A stretch of 33,719 bases of DNA from Phycisphaerales bacterium (GCA_013140575.1 JABFSN010000056.1:1-33719), one strand, 5' to 3'; shown: positions 1 through 9,841, numbered from the stretch's first letter. Program-made: numbers and translations. The notes: generated by a model from the letters alone, not told the origin.

Positions 1-352
1 GAATCGGCCAGGTGGGGCAGACCGCACCGGGGCGGTGGGCGCGGGTGGCGACTGTGACCATGCGGCCACGAGTGGCGGTCGGGGTGTTGCTGTTTCGGGC
101 GGCGGAAACGTCGAGCGCCATCACGGGGCTTGCGGTGGTCGGATCCGGTGAGAACGTGGATTCGGCCGGGGTGCGATTCGGAGCGGCGAAATTGGAATTG
201 CGAAGCGGTCCGCGGGAACGTGGGGGGTCGCTCCGCGGTCCGCGCGGCGGAAGATAATCAACCGAACGATGACGGTTGGCAGGCGAGGGACAGGCAATTG
301 ACGGCGTGGTTGGGACATGACCAGGGCTCGATTCGTCAGGACGACGAATCAG
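1..352. other. Upstream region with no supported gene
   Basis: No convincing gene is seen. Short open frames exist on both strands, for example one starting with GTG at position 12, but they have no recognisable domain, no signal peptide and no clear ribosome-binding site, and they overlap one another as high-GC shadow frames do. The region probably holds the promoter and leader of the giant secreted-protein gene that follows. I could not pick a specific promoter. Confidence 0.5.
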
Positions 353-3300
353 ATGAGAACTACCGTGAATAGAAGCGTCATTGCGGCATTGCTGGCGGCG
401 GCATCGTTCATCGTTGCGGATGCGCGGGGACAGGTGGTCCGCGTGGCGCCGGTCGTGCGACAGACGGCGACGGCGGAGGGTTCGACGCGGGTGGCGGGGG
501 CGACGCCGCCGGCGTCGGCCGTGCGGATCGCGACGGGTTCGACGTTCTACGTGGAAATCTGGGCGACGCAACCGGGGGCGCCGCCGGACGGCTTGGCGTG
601 CGTGCACGTCGATCTGGGATACGACCGGACGGATTTGATGAATTCCGTGCCGCCGCTGCAGGCGTCGGGGTTGTTTTCGGTGAACGTGGTGACGCCGGTG
701 TTTGACGATCTGTCGGGCGCCGTGGGCGACGTGGGCGGATGCCAGCCGATTCCGCCGATCGCGGGGCTGGGCGTTGGCGAATGGGTGCTGGTGGACCGGG
801 TGCCGATGACGGCCATCGGCACGGGGGCGAGCATCACCGTGTCGGTTGGGGATGCCAATAATGTTTTCGCGGGGACCTCGATTATCGGGCAATTGGACAA
901 CGTGGCCCCGGCCAATGTTGATTTTCAGACGCGGGTGTTCGCGATCGGCGACTGCCTGACGGCAGCGGATTGCGACGATTCGAATCCCTGCACGGATGAC
1001 AGTTGCTCGGTGGCGAACACGTGCGTGTATGTCAATAACTCGGTCGGGTGCGATGACGGCAGCAACTGCACCACGGGAGACGTTTGCGGCGGCGGGGCGT
1101 GCGCGGGGACGGCCGTCGATTGCAGCGGGTTGAATAACCAGTGCAACGTGGGTGTTTGCAATGCCGCGACGGGACTGTGCCAGGCCCAGCCAACGAACGA
1201 GGGTCTGACGTGCAGCGACGGGAACAACTGCACGACGGGGGACGTGTGCACGGCCGGCGTTTGCGGTGGAACGGCCGTCAATTGCAGCGGGCTGAACAAT
1301 CAGTGCAACGTTGGCGTGTGCAATCCGGCCACGGGACTGTGCCAGGCGCAACCGGCGAACGAGGGACTGACGTGCAACGACGGGGCCAACTGCACGACGG
1401 GGGATGTATGCACGGCGGGCGTCTGCGGGGGGACAGCGGTCAATTGCAGCGGATCGAGCGATCAATGCAACGTCGGCGTGTGCAATCCGGCGAACGGGTC
1501 GTGCCAGGCGCAGCCCGCCAACGAGGGCGGCGTGTGCAACGATGCGGACAATTGCACGACCGGGGATGTCTGCCTGTCGGGGGCGTGCGGCGGGACGGCC
1601 GTCGATTGCAGCGGGCTGGATGATCAGTGCAACATGGGGGTCTGCAACCCCACCACGGGGGCGTGTCAGACGATTCCGGCGAACGAGGGCTTCTCGTGTG
1701 ACGACGGGAACTCGTGCACGGCCGGCGATGCGTGCAGCGGCGGCAATTGCATCGGAACGCCGATGGGCGGTTGCCAGACGTGCGTGACGGCGGTGGATTG
1801 CGACGACGGCAATCCGTGCACGAACCAGTCCTGTCCGGCCGGCGTCTGCATTTACACAAACAACGCGGCGCCGTGCAACGACGGATTCGTATGCACGCTG
1901 AACGACACGTGTTCGGGCGGGGCGTGCGCCGGGGCGCCGACCGACTGCTCGTCGCTGAACAGCGCATGCACGCAGGGGGTGTGCAACACGGTCACCGGCG
2001 TCTGCCAGGCGCAGAACATCAACGAGGGCGGGCTGTGCAACGACGGGAGCAATTGCACGACCGGGGATACCTGCGCCGCCGGGATTTGCACGGGGACGGC
2101 GGTCAATTGCTCGTCGCTGGATGGCCAATGCACCGTGGGCGTGTGCAATCCCGCAACCGGGACGTGCCAGGCGAATTCGACTAATGAAGGAGCGCCGTGC
2201 AACGACGGGCTAATCTGCACGCAGAATGACTCGTGCAACGGCGGAAACTGCGTGGGAGCGACGATTCCCGGATGCCAGCCGTGCGGGACGGCATTGGACT
2301 GCAACGACGGGAATCCGTGCACGGACGGGGCGTGTCCGGCCGGCGTGTGCGTCTATACGAACAATGCGGCGCCGTGCAGCGATTCGATTCCGTGCACGGA
2401 AAACGACGTCTGCGCCGGCGGCGTGTGTACGGGTACGGCGATCGATTGCTCGTCGTTGGACGACGTTTGCGACATCGGGGTGTGCAACCCGGTAACCGGT
2501 GCGTGCCAGACGCAGGCGAGCAACGAGGGCGGAGCGTGCGACGACAACGTGCCGTGCACGATCAACGACGTGTGCACCAACGGGACGTGCCAGGGGACGA
2601 ACCGAGACTGTTCCGGGCTGAACACCATCTGCCGGGTGGGCGTTTGCAACCCGGTTACTGGTGTTTGCCAAACGCTGCCGATCAACGAGGGCGGGGCGTG
2701 CAACGACAGCAACGTCTGCACGCAGAACGACGCCTGTAACAACGGCGTATGCACCGGATCGGGCGTCGACTGCAGTTCGTTGAACAACCAATGTCTGGTG
2801 GGTGTCTGCAACCCCGCGAACGGAATGTGCGAGACGACGCCCGGGAACGAGGGCGGGACGTGCAACGACGCGCAGATTTGCACGACCGGCGATGCCTGCA
2901 ACGCGGGGAACTGCGTGGGCACGCCGACGCCCGGTTGCCAGAGCTGCGTCACCGCGTCGGAATGCGACGACGGAAACCCATGCACGAACAATACGTGCCC
3001 GGCGGGCATCTGTATTTTTGTCAACAACACGGCGTCGTGCAACGACGGACTGCCATGCACGATCAACGATGTGTGTTCGGCGGGCTTGTGCAACGGCGCG
3101 CCGCGCGATTGCAGCAGCCTGAACGACGCATGTCACGTCGGCGCGTGCAATGCGGCAAGTGGATTGTGCGAGCAGCAGCCGGCCAACAATGGCGGCGCGT
3201 GCAACGACGGCGTGCCGTGCACGATCAACGATGTGTGCAGCAATGGCACGTGCGCCGGCGCGCAGAAAGACTGCAGCGTGGTCAGCAACGCGTGCAACGT

Positions 3301-6300
3301 CGGGGTGTGCAACCCGGTGACGGGCGTCTGCGTGCCCCTGCCGATCAACGAGAGCGGCCCGTGTAACGACGTGAATCCATGCACGGTCAACGATTTCTGT
3401 TTCAACGGGGCGTGCGTGGGAATTCCCATTCAGGGGTGCCAGAACTGTTCGTCGCCGGCGCAATGCGGCGACGGGAATGCGTGCACGAACGACATTTGTC
3501 CCGCAGGCGCCTGTTTGCATCAGAATAACACGGCCTCGTGCAGTGACGCGAACAACTGCACGACCGGCGATATTTGCAATGCCGGCGCTTGTGCGGGAAC
3601 GCCGGTCAATTGCAGCGGCCTGAACGACCAGTGCAACGCGGGGACGTGCAACCCGGCCAACGGGAGCTGCCAGCCGTTGCCCATCAATGAGGCACAGGCG
3701 TGCGATGACAGTCAGGAATGCACGGCGCCGGACGCCTGCAACGGCGGCGTTTGCCTGGGGTCGCAGATAGCCGGATGCCAGAAGTGCGGCGTGGCGGCCG
3801 ACTGCGATGATGGCAACCCATGCACCAATGAATCGTGCCCGTCGGGGATTTGCATCTATGTCAACAACACGGTGGCCTGTAATGACAATAACCTATGCAC
3901 CACGGGCGATCTGTGCGCGGTCGGGGTGTGCGCGGGTACGGCGACCAATTGCAGTGCGTTGAATGACCAGTGCAACGTGGGCGCGTGCAATCCGTTCGAC
4001 GGTCTGTGCCAACCGAGTCCGATCAATGAGGGGAATCCATGTAACGACGGCGACTTGTGTTCGGCGAACGACGTGTGTACGGCGGGGACCTGCGACGGGA
4101 CGACCATTCCCGGTTGCCAGACCTGTTCGACGGCCGCGCAATGCGACGACGCGAACCCATGCACGAATGACACTTGTCCGGCCGGCGTCTGCGTTCGTAC
4201 GAACAATTCGAATTCGTGCAGTGATGGATCGCTGTGCACGACCGGCGATGTGTGTTCCGCCGGGGCGTGCGGCGGGACCGCCGTGAACTGCAGCGGTCTG
4301 AACGGCCAGTGCGTCGTTGGGGCGTGCAATCCGGCCAATGGAACGTGCCAGGCGCAGCCCGCGAATGAAGGAGGCGGATGCAACGACGGCGCGAATTGCA
4401 CAACGGGCGACGTGTGCACGGCGGGCGTTTGCGGCGGTACGGCGGTCAACTGCTCGTCGCTCGACGGACAGTGCGGGGTCGGGGTGTGTAACCCGGCCAC
4501 GGGGGCTTGCGTCGTCATGCCCATGAACGAGGGTCTGTCATGCGACGACGGAATGTTGTGCACCGTCGGCGATACGTGTATGTCCGGCGTCTGCACGACG
4601 ACGCCGGTGAACTGCACGTCGCTGGATGCCGTCTGCCGGGTCGGCGTATGCAATCCCGCGACGGGAACCTGCCAGGCGCAGAACCGGAACGAGGGAGGCG
4701 CCTGCAACGACGGCGTGAACTGCACGACGAACGATGTCTGCACGAGCGGAACTTGCGGCGGGACGGCGGTGAACTGTTCGTCGCTGAACAATCAATGCAA
4801 TCAGGGCGTCTGCAATCCGGCTACCGGGATCTGCCAGGCCCAGCCGATCAACGAGGGGCTGACGTGCACCGACGGCAGCCTGTGCACGACGGGCGACGTG
4901 TGCATGGCGGGCGTTTGCGCGGGGACGGCCGTTAATTGTTCTTCGCTCAACAATCAATGCAACGTCGGTGTCTGCAACCTGGGAACGGGTTTGTGTCAGG
5001 CGCAGACGATCAACGAGGGACTGACCTGCAATGATGGCTTGAACTGTACGGTGGGGGATGTGTGCACCAGCGGGGTCTGCGGCGGCATCGCGACGGACTG
5101 CTCGTCGTTGAATAATCAATGCAACGCGGGGGTGTGCAATCCGGCCAACGGCCTGTGCCAGCCATCGCCGATCAACAACGGACTGGCGTGCAACGACGCC
5201 AATCTGTGCACGTTGACCGATGTGTGTTCCGCGGGAACGTGCAGCGGCACGCCGCGGGATTGCAGCGCCCTGAACGACCAGTGCCTGCTGGGCGTGTGCA
5301 ATCCGGCCAACGGGCAGTGCCAGACCACGCCGACCAACCAGGGCGGCTCCTGCACGGACGGTTTTTTGTGCACCAACAACGACGCGTGCAACGGGGGCAG
5401 TTGCGTCGGCGTTCCAATACCGAATTGCCAGAAATGCGGGATCGCGGCCGATTGCAACGACGGCAACCCCTGCACCAATGAAAGCTGTCCCGCGGGGGTG
5501 TGCGTCTATGTCAACAATACGAGTGCGTGCAACGACGGAATGGCCTGCACGACGGGCGACGTGTGCGGGGGCGGGACGTGCAACGGAACGACGGTGAATT
5601 GCAATGGTCTGGACGGACCCTGCACGGACGGCGTGTGCAACCCGCTGAACGGGCTATGCGTGGCGCAGCCCATCAATCAGGGGCAAACGTGCACCGACGG
5701 GAACAACTGCACAACGGGCGACGTGTGCAACGCGGGCGTCTGCGCCGGAACTGCCGTGAATTGCAGCGGGCTGACGAATTCGTGCAATCTCGGCGTCTGC
5801 AACTCAGCGACGGGGCTATGTCAGGCACAGCCGACAAATGAGAGCGGCACGTGCAGTGACGGGCTGATCTGCACGTTGACCGACCGGTGCACGGCCGGTG
5901 TTTGCGCGGGCACGCCGCGGGACTGCACATCGCTTAACGGCGCGTGCGTGGTCGGCGCCTGTAACACCGTTAGCGGCATCTGTCAGGCGGTGCCGGCGAA
6001 TGAGAATGGGTCCTGCAGCGACGGGGTGCCGTGCACGACGTCGGATCGCTGCGTCAACGGCACTTGCGCGGGCACCGCGGTCAGTTGCACGCAACTCAAC
6101 ACGATCTGCCGCGTCGGCGTGTGCAACAGTTCAACGGGCGTTTGCGAGCCGCAGCCCATCAACCAGGGCGGCTTTTGCGTGGACGGAAACAACTGCACGG
6201 TTTTGGATTCGTGTCTGAACGGAAACTGCGTCGGCCAGCCGCGGGACTGCTCGTCGCTGAACAGCGCGTGCATTGTCGGACAATGCAATCCCGCGAACGG

Positions 6301-8584
6301 TTTGTGCGGCGCCGTCCCGGGAAACGAAGGCGGCGCGTGCAGCGACAGTGTGCTGTGTACGATCAACGATGCGTGCGCCGCGGGCACGTGCGTCGGCCAG
6401 CCGCGGGATTGCTCCGCATTGAGCGACGCCTGCAACCTGGGAACGTGCAATGCGGCCAACGGCCAGTGCCAGCGGACGCCGATCAATCAGGGGTTTACCT
6501 GCAACGACAACAACGTGTGCACGACCAACGACCGTTGCAGTGTCGGCGTCTGCGTGGGAACGCCGGTGAACTGTACGGGCCTAAACGATCAATGTCATCT
6601 TGGCGTGTGCAACAGCGTTAATGGAAGCTGTGTGTCCACCAACGCCAACGAGGGCGGGACGTGCAGCGACGGAATTCCATGTACCGTAAACGACGTCTGC
6701 ACGGCCGGTGTCTGCGGCGGAGTTCCGAAAAATTGTTCGAGTGTCAACAACACGTGCAACGTCGGCGTGTGCAATCCGGCAACCGGGGTTTGTGAACCCA
6801 GTCCGACCAATGGAGGCGGCATCTGCAACGACAATAACCCGTGCACCACGGGCGAGATCTGCGTTGTGGGCGCGTGCATCGGAGGGCCCGTTAATTGCAG
6901 CGGCGTCGACGATCAGTGTAACGTGGGGGTCTGCCAAGCCGGCACGGGCGCGTGCATTCCCTCTCCGGCGAACGAGGGCGATCCGTGCGACGACGGCGAC
7001 TTCTGCACCGAGACCGATGCGTGCGCCGGCGGCGCGTGCGTCGGATCGACCGTCAATTGCAGCGACGGGGTGTATTGCAACGGCTTCGAAACCTGTTTCG
7101 ATCAGCAGTGTCAACCGGCGGCCGACCCGTGCGACGACAACGTTCACTGCACGATTGACGCGTGCAGTGAAGCTGCCGATCAGTGCATGCACACGCCCAC
7201 GGCGAGCTTCGGACCCTACGGCGATCCGAATGGCGATGGCAACATCGACATTTTCGATATCCTGTGCGTGCTGGATACGTTCGGAGGCAGTTTCGGGGTG
7301 TGTACGCTCAACGAAGCGGACTTGGCGCCGTGCGGCGGCGACGGCGAATTGGACGTTTTCGACATCCTGATGATTCTGGATCTCTTCAGCGGCATCGATC
7401 CCTGCTGCAGCACCGACATCGGAACGTGCTGCACCAGCGCCGGCGCGTGCATGTTGATGGTTGGTGAAATCGAATGCTGGGCGCAGGGCGGCGTATTCCG
7501 CGGCGGTGCGGCGTGCGCCGACTCCGACGGGGACCGCATTCCCGATGCCATGGAAACGAACAACTGCAATTTGAACCTGCCGTGCAGCAGCGGCACCGAT
7601 CCGCAGAACCCTGACACCGACGGCGACGGCATCTGGGACGGCGACGAGGTATACGGCACGCTCAGCGGTTTGAATCTCCCGGCGCTGGGCGCGCTTCCCT
7701 GCCGGCGGGATGTTTTCGTGGAGTTGGATTGGACCGATGATTCATTCGACATCGGACAGCACACCCACCAGCCGACCCAGGCCGCGGTGAATGTTTTGGT
7801 GACGGCGTTCGCCGCCGCGCCGACGACGAATCGGGATGGGACGACGGGCATCACGCTGCACGTCGATCATGGCCAGGGCGGCCCATTTACCGGCGGCAAC
7901 CTCATTCCCGGAAACAACGCTTCGATCGTCTTCGACGTCACTTTTTATATATTCAAAGGTCTCCATTTCGCGCCCAATCGCAAGGGATATTTTCATTACG
8001 GGGTCTACGGTCACCGCGTCGATTCACCCAGCAACAACGCGATGGGCATCGCCGAGTTGCCGGGGGACGACTTCATGGTGACGCTCCAGAACAACACCCA
8101 GTCGACCAGCCTGATTTCAAAGGTGACCCTGCACCAATTGGGACACAATCTCGGGCTGCGGCATGGCGGCAACGAAGACCTGGATTACAAACCGAACTAC
8201 AACTCGGTGATGAATGCGCGGTACCTTGTCGGCGGCGTCGACGGCATTGACTGCGACGCGCGCGGCAACGGCGGCGCTGATTTTTCGAGGGGTACGCGAA
8301 TATCATTGAACGAGAATGCCCTGAACGAACCGCAAGGCGTCTGCGGTGGAATTCCCATCGACTGGAACGGTGGCAGTATCTCCAGCGCGCCGATTGCACG
8401 AAACATCAACTGTGAGCCGACATTCAGCGCTGCGTGCGGCCAGGGACTGCAGCAGTGTTTCGACAGCGTGTGTACCACGCTGTCGGATTTCAACGACTGG
8501 GCAAACATCGTGTTCCCGGCATTGAGCGCGGGCGATCGCGTCGCGGGACCGCCCGAACATAGCCGGTGCCCGTCGGGCCCGTGA
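353..8584 (+). CDS. Giant secreted Cys-rich repeat protein with dockerin-like pair and metalloprotease-like C-terminal domain
   Basis: The product is an exported protein of about 2,743 residues; its function is unknown. The ATG at 353 is preferred because AGGA lies at 338-341 and the protein then begins with a normal signal peptide (MRTTVNRSVIAALLAAASF...ARGQ); an in-frame ATG at 317 adds 12 residues. Residues about 30-195 look like a beta-sandwich, possibly cohesin-like (GLACVHVDLGYD). Residues 201 to about 2280 are disulfide-rich repeats. A dockerin-like EF-hand pair follows (DPNGDGNIDIFDI near 2291; GGDGELDVFDI near 2328), then TSP3-like loops (DSDGDRIPD, DTDGDGIWDGDE). The C-terminal 250 residues resemble zinc metalloproteases (DVFVELDW, GITLHVDHG, HQLGHNLGLRHGG at 2594), but the catalytic Glu of HELGH is Gln. 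There is no C-terminal anchor. The frame is intact throughout. Confidence is high for the gene, low for its role. Confidence 0.93.
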   Translation: MRTTVNRSVIAALLAAASFIVADARGQVVRVAPVVRQTATAEGSTRVAGATPPASAVRIATGSTFYVEIWATQPGAPPDGLACVHVDLGYDRTDLMNSVPPLQASGLFSVNVVTPVFDDLSGAVGDVGGCQPIPPIAGLGVGEWVLVDRVPMTAIGTGASITVSVGDANNVFAGTSIIGQLDNVAPANVDFQTRVFAIGDCLTAADCDDSNPCTDDSCSVANTCVYVNNSVGCDDGSNCTTGDVCGGGACAGTAVDCSGLNNQCNVGVCNAATGLCQAQPTNEGLTCSDGNNCTTGDVCTAGVCGGTAVNCSGLNNQCNVGVCNPATGLCQAQPANEGLTCNDGANCTTGDVCTAGVCGGTAVNCSGSSDQCNVGVCNPANGSCQAQPANEGGVCNDADNCTTGDVCLSGACGGTAVDCSGLDDQCNMGVCNPTTGACQTIPANEGFSCDDGNSCTAGDACSGGNCIGTPMGGCQTCVTAVDCDDGNPCTNQSCPAGVCIYTNNAAPCNDGFVCTLNDTCSGGACAGAPTDCSSLNSACTQGVCNTVTGVCQAQNINEGGLCNDGSNCTTGDTCAAGICTGTAVNCSSLDGQCTVGVCNPATGTCQANSTNEGAPCNDGLICTQNDSCNGGNCVGATIPGCQPCGTALDCNDGNPCTDGACPAGVCVYTNNAAPCSDSIPCTENDVCAGGVCTGTAIDCSSLDDVCDIGVCNPVTGACQTQASNEGGACDDNVPCTINDVCTNGTCQGTNRDCSGLNTICRVGVCNPVTGVCQTLPINEGGACNDSNVCTQNDACNNGVCTGSGVDCSSLNNQCLVGVCNPANGMCETTPGNEGGTCNDAQICTTGDACNAGNCVGTPTPGCQSCVTASECDDGNPCTNNTCPAGICIFVNNTASCNDGLPCTINDVCSAGLCNGAPRDCSSLNDACHVGACNAASGLCEQQPANNGGACNDGVPCTINDVCSNGTCAGAQKDCSVVSNACNVGVCNPVTGVCVPLPINESGPCNDVNPCTVNDFCFNGACVGIPIQGCQNCSSPAQCGDGNACTNDICPAGACLHQNNTASCSDANNCTTGDICNAGACAGTPVNCSGLNDQCNAGTCNPANGSCQPLPINEAQACDDSQECTAPDACNGGVCLGSQIAGCQKCGVAADCDDGNPCTNESCPSGICIYVNNTVACNDNNLCTTGDLCAVGVCAGTATNCSALNDQCNVGACNPFDGLCQPSPINEGNPCNDGDLCSANDVCTAGTCDGTTIPGCQTCSTAAQCDDANPCTNDTCPAGVCVRTNNSNSCSDGSLCTTGDVCSAGACGGTAVNCSGLNGQCVVGACNPANGTCQAQPANEGGGCNDGANCTTGDVCTAGVCGGTAVNCSSLDGQCGVGVCNPATGACVVMPMNEGLSCDDGMLCTVGDTCMSGVCTTTPVNCTSLDAVCRVGVCNPATGTCQAQNRNEGGACNDGVNCTTNDVCTSGTCGGTAVNCSSLNNQCNQGVCNPATGICQAQPINEGLTCTDGSLCTTGDVCMAGVCAGTAVNCSSLNNQCNVGVCNLGTGLCQAQTINEGLTCNDGLNCTVGDVCTSGVCGGIATDCSSLNNQCNAGVCNPANGLCQPSPINNGLACNDANLCTLTDVCSAGTCSGTPRDCSALNDQCLLGVCNPANGQCQTTPTNQGGSCTDGFLCTNNDACNGGSCVGVPIPNCQKCGIAADCNDGNPCTNESCPAGVCVYVNNTSACNDGMACTTGDVCGGGTCNGTTVNCNGLDGPCTDGVCNPLNGLCVAQPINQGQTCTDGNNCTTGDVCNAGVCAGTAVNCSGLTNSCNLGVCNSATGLCQAQPTNESGTCSDGLICTLTDRCTAGVCAGTPRDCTSLNGACVVGACNTVSGICQAVPANENGSCSDGVPCTTSDRCVNGTCAGTAVSCTQLNTICRVGVCNSSTGVCEPQPINQGGFCVDGNNCTVLDSCLNGNCVGQPRDCSSLNSACIVGQCNPANGLCGAVPGNEGGACSDSVLCTINDACAAGTCVGQPRDCSALSDACNLGTCNAANGQCQRTPINQGFTCNDNNVCTTNDRCSVGVCVGTPVNCTGLNDQCHLGVCNSVNGSCVSTNANEGGTCSDGIPCTVNDVCTAGVCGGVPKNCSSVNNTCNVGVCNPATGVCEPSPTNGGGICNDNNPCTTGEICVVGACIGGPVNCSGVDDQCNVGVCQAGTGACIPSPANEGDPCDDGDFCTETDACAGGACVGSTVNCSDGVYCNGFETCFDQQCQPAADPCDDNVHCTIDACSEAADQCMHTPTASFGPYGDPNGDGNIDIFDILCVLDTFGGSFGVCTLNEADLAPCGGDGELDVFDILMILDLFSGIDPCCSTDIGTCCTSAGACMLMVGEIECWAQGGVFRGGAACADSDGDRIPDAMETNNCNLNLPCSSGTDPQNPDTDGDGIWDGDEVYGTLSGLNLPALGALPCRRDVFVELDWTDDSFDIGQHTHQPTQAAVNVLVTAFAAAPTTNRDGTTGITLHVDHGQGGPFTGGNLIPGNNASIVFDVTFYIFKGLHFAPNRKGYFHYGVYGHRVDSPSNNAMGIAELPGDDFMVTLQNNTQSTSLISKVTLHQLGHNLGLRHGGNEDLDYKPNYNSVMNARYLVGGVDGIDCDARGNGGADFSRGTRISLNENALNEPQGVCGGIPIDWNGGSISSAPIARNINCEPTFSAACGQGLQQCFDSVCTTLSDFNDWANIVFPALSAGDRVAGPPEHSRCPSGP
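953..7190 (+). repeat. Two-level coding repeat: 29 A modules and 8 B modules
   Basis: Within the giant gene, an A module of about 54 residues (about 162 bp, eight Cys) recurs 29 times by my count. Its key elements are D-C-S-x-L-N-x-Q-C, G-V-C-N-P-A-T-G-x-C, N-E-G-x-x-C-x-D-G and C-T-x-x-D-x-C-x-x-G-x-C-x-G-T. A second module, B, with D-C-D-D-G-N-P-C-T-N, C-P-A-G-V-C and N-N-x-x-x-C, occurs once at the start and seven more times internally, after A units 4, 6, 9, 11, 12, 13 and 20. The A unit before each internal B ends with a G-C-Q linker instead of the usual D-C-S. A units 1 and 2 are nearly identical, while later ones are more diverged. Confidence 0.9.
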
Positions 8585-8824
8585 TTGACGAGGCGAGCGA
8601 TTTCTGAATGCCGAAGGGCGCTGCGAGAGTCCGGCCTCATGGGGCTTCGGCGGATGTTCCAGTGGGCAGGACGCTTGTTCTGCGTCGGCCCTGTTGAACT
8701 CCGCCGTGGGCGTATCGGGCTCAGTTGCGAACGCCGGCGCTCCCTCCAACGGCCGGGCGCAAGCGGCGCTTGGTCGCGGGCAGGGATGTAATCGTCGGCC
8801 GGCGGCGCCGGGCTCGCTTCGCCC

Positions 8825-9841
8825 ATGATACTGAACACCTGGTCGATCACGTCTGTGTTTCTCGCGGGCGTCGGAATCCTGTTGTCACTGGCGATTATCG
8901 TTGTTTCCACGGTGGGCCGATTTGTTTCGGTCCGCGGCGTTTGCGATCCTGGCCGCGACGAACCCGCAGACCGCGTGCATCTGCTTGTCCTCTTGGTGAG
9001 CGTGCTGACCGGCGTCCGCCTAATTGCCTGGCCGCACTTCTACTGGCTGCTGAAAAGCCTCGTCGCCGGGCTTTCGTCTTTGGGCGTCATGTGCGCCTAC
9101 GGCGTCGCGCGACTGAATCCGTTTCTTGTAACACCCATTCATCTGCTGAAGCCGGCGGCGTTGACGGCATTGGGTTTCGCGTTGGTTGCATCGCGATCAA
9201 GACCATCGGCTACGGACCGCGGATCCCTGTGGCGGGGATCGATGCCGGCGATTGTCGCGGCCGTCCTGGTCATCGCCGAATGCACACTCGAAGGCGTCTA
9301 TGTATTTCGTGAGAAATCCGGCCAACAAATAACGTGCTGCACCCAATTCATCGACACCCGATCCGCCGACGCGGCGATTCTCTCGGTTTCGCCCGCGTTA
9401 CGGGAACTGTCCGCGGGCTCGACGGGGATCGTGGCTTGGACGGCGGGCACGCTGGCGATGATCGCAGCAACGGCCGGCCTTGCCCGCGCGAATGCCCGCG
9501 ACAGGTGGGTGACGCGGATCTGGATTCCGGGCGCATTGAGTCTATTGGGCGCCGGCAACTTGTTTCTTACCGGCCGGGTATGGTCGGACACGGTCGCCCC
9601 GCGCGTCCTTCAACTGCCCTATCACCACTGCGTTTACGAACTGATTACGGACGTGCCCGCGATGACCCTGGCCGCCCTCGTGGCAGTTGCAGGCCACGCC
9701 TGCCTGTTGTGGCCGGTAGGTCTGCAATTGCTGCGCGGATCCGCGAGCCCTGCGGTCGCATCGGAACAAGGACCAATCTATGGGTTCTGCGCCTTGGCCC
9801 TGGCCACGGAACTGCTGATCGTGATCGTACATCTGGTTTGA
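8825..9841 (+). CDS. Uncharacterised multi-pass membrane protein with CC and HHC motifs
   Basis: The product is 338 residues with roughly eight hydrophobic segments, near 8-30, 52-68, 76-95, 108-123, 139-155, 201-220, 232-250, 276-297 and 318-337. I do not recognise a named family. Soluble-side loops carry cysteine and histidine clusters: C90 in VMCAYG, a Cys pair at 171-172 (TCCTQF) and LPYHHC at 264-269. Such a pattern would suit metal binding or thiol redox chemistry at the membrane, but this is inference. The ATG at 8825 has no strong Shine-Dalgarno sequence; it begins directly with a hydrophobic helix. The gene follows the giant secreted-protein gene by 240 bp and converges on the next gene, with only 55 bp between the two stop codons. 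Confidence 0.8.
   Translation: MILNTWSITSVFLAGVGILLSLAIIVVSTVGRFVSVRGVCDPGRDEPADRVHLLVLLVSVLTGVRLIAWPHFYWLLKSLVAGLSSLGVMCAYGVARLNPFLVTPIHLLKPAALTALGFALVASRSRPSATDRGSLWRGSMPAIVAAVLVIAECTLEGVYVFREKSGQQITCCTQFIDTRSADAAILSVSPALRELSAGSTGIVAWTAGTLAMIAATAGLARANARDRWVTRIWIPGALSLLGAGNLFLTGRVWSDTVAPRVLQLPYHHCVYELITDVPAMTLAALVAVAGHACLLWPVGLQLLRGSASPAVASEQGPIYGFCALALATELLIVIVHLV

Noticed and set aside
12-257. Short open frame at the left edge
   Set aside because: GTG start, no ribosome-binding site, no recognisable protein, and competing frames on both strands.
953-7190. The regular repeats as a possible CRISPR array or non-coding satellite
   Set aside because: The period is about 162 bp, a multiple of three, and the frame stays open with conserved Cys spacing, so the repeats are protein-coding modules.
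8610-8651. GCCGAAG/CTTCGGC inverted repeat after the giant gene as a terminator
   Set aside because: The stem is only seven base pairs with a loop of 28 bases and no T-run, so it is weak evidence.
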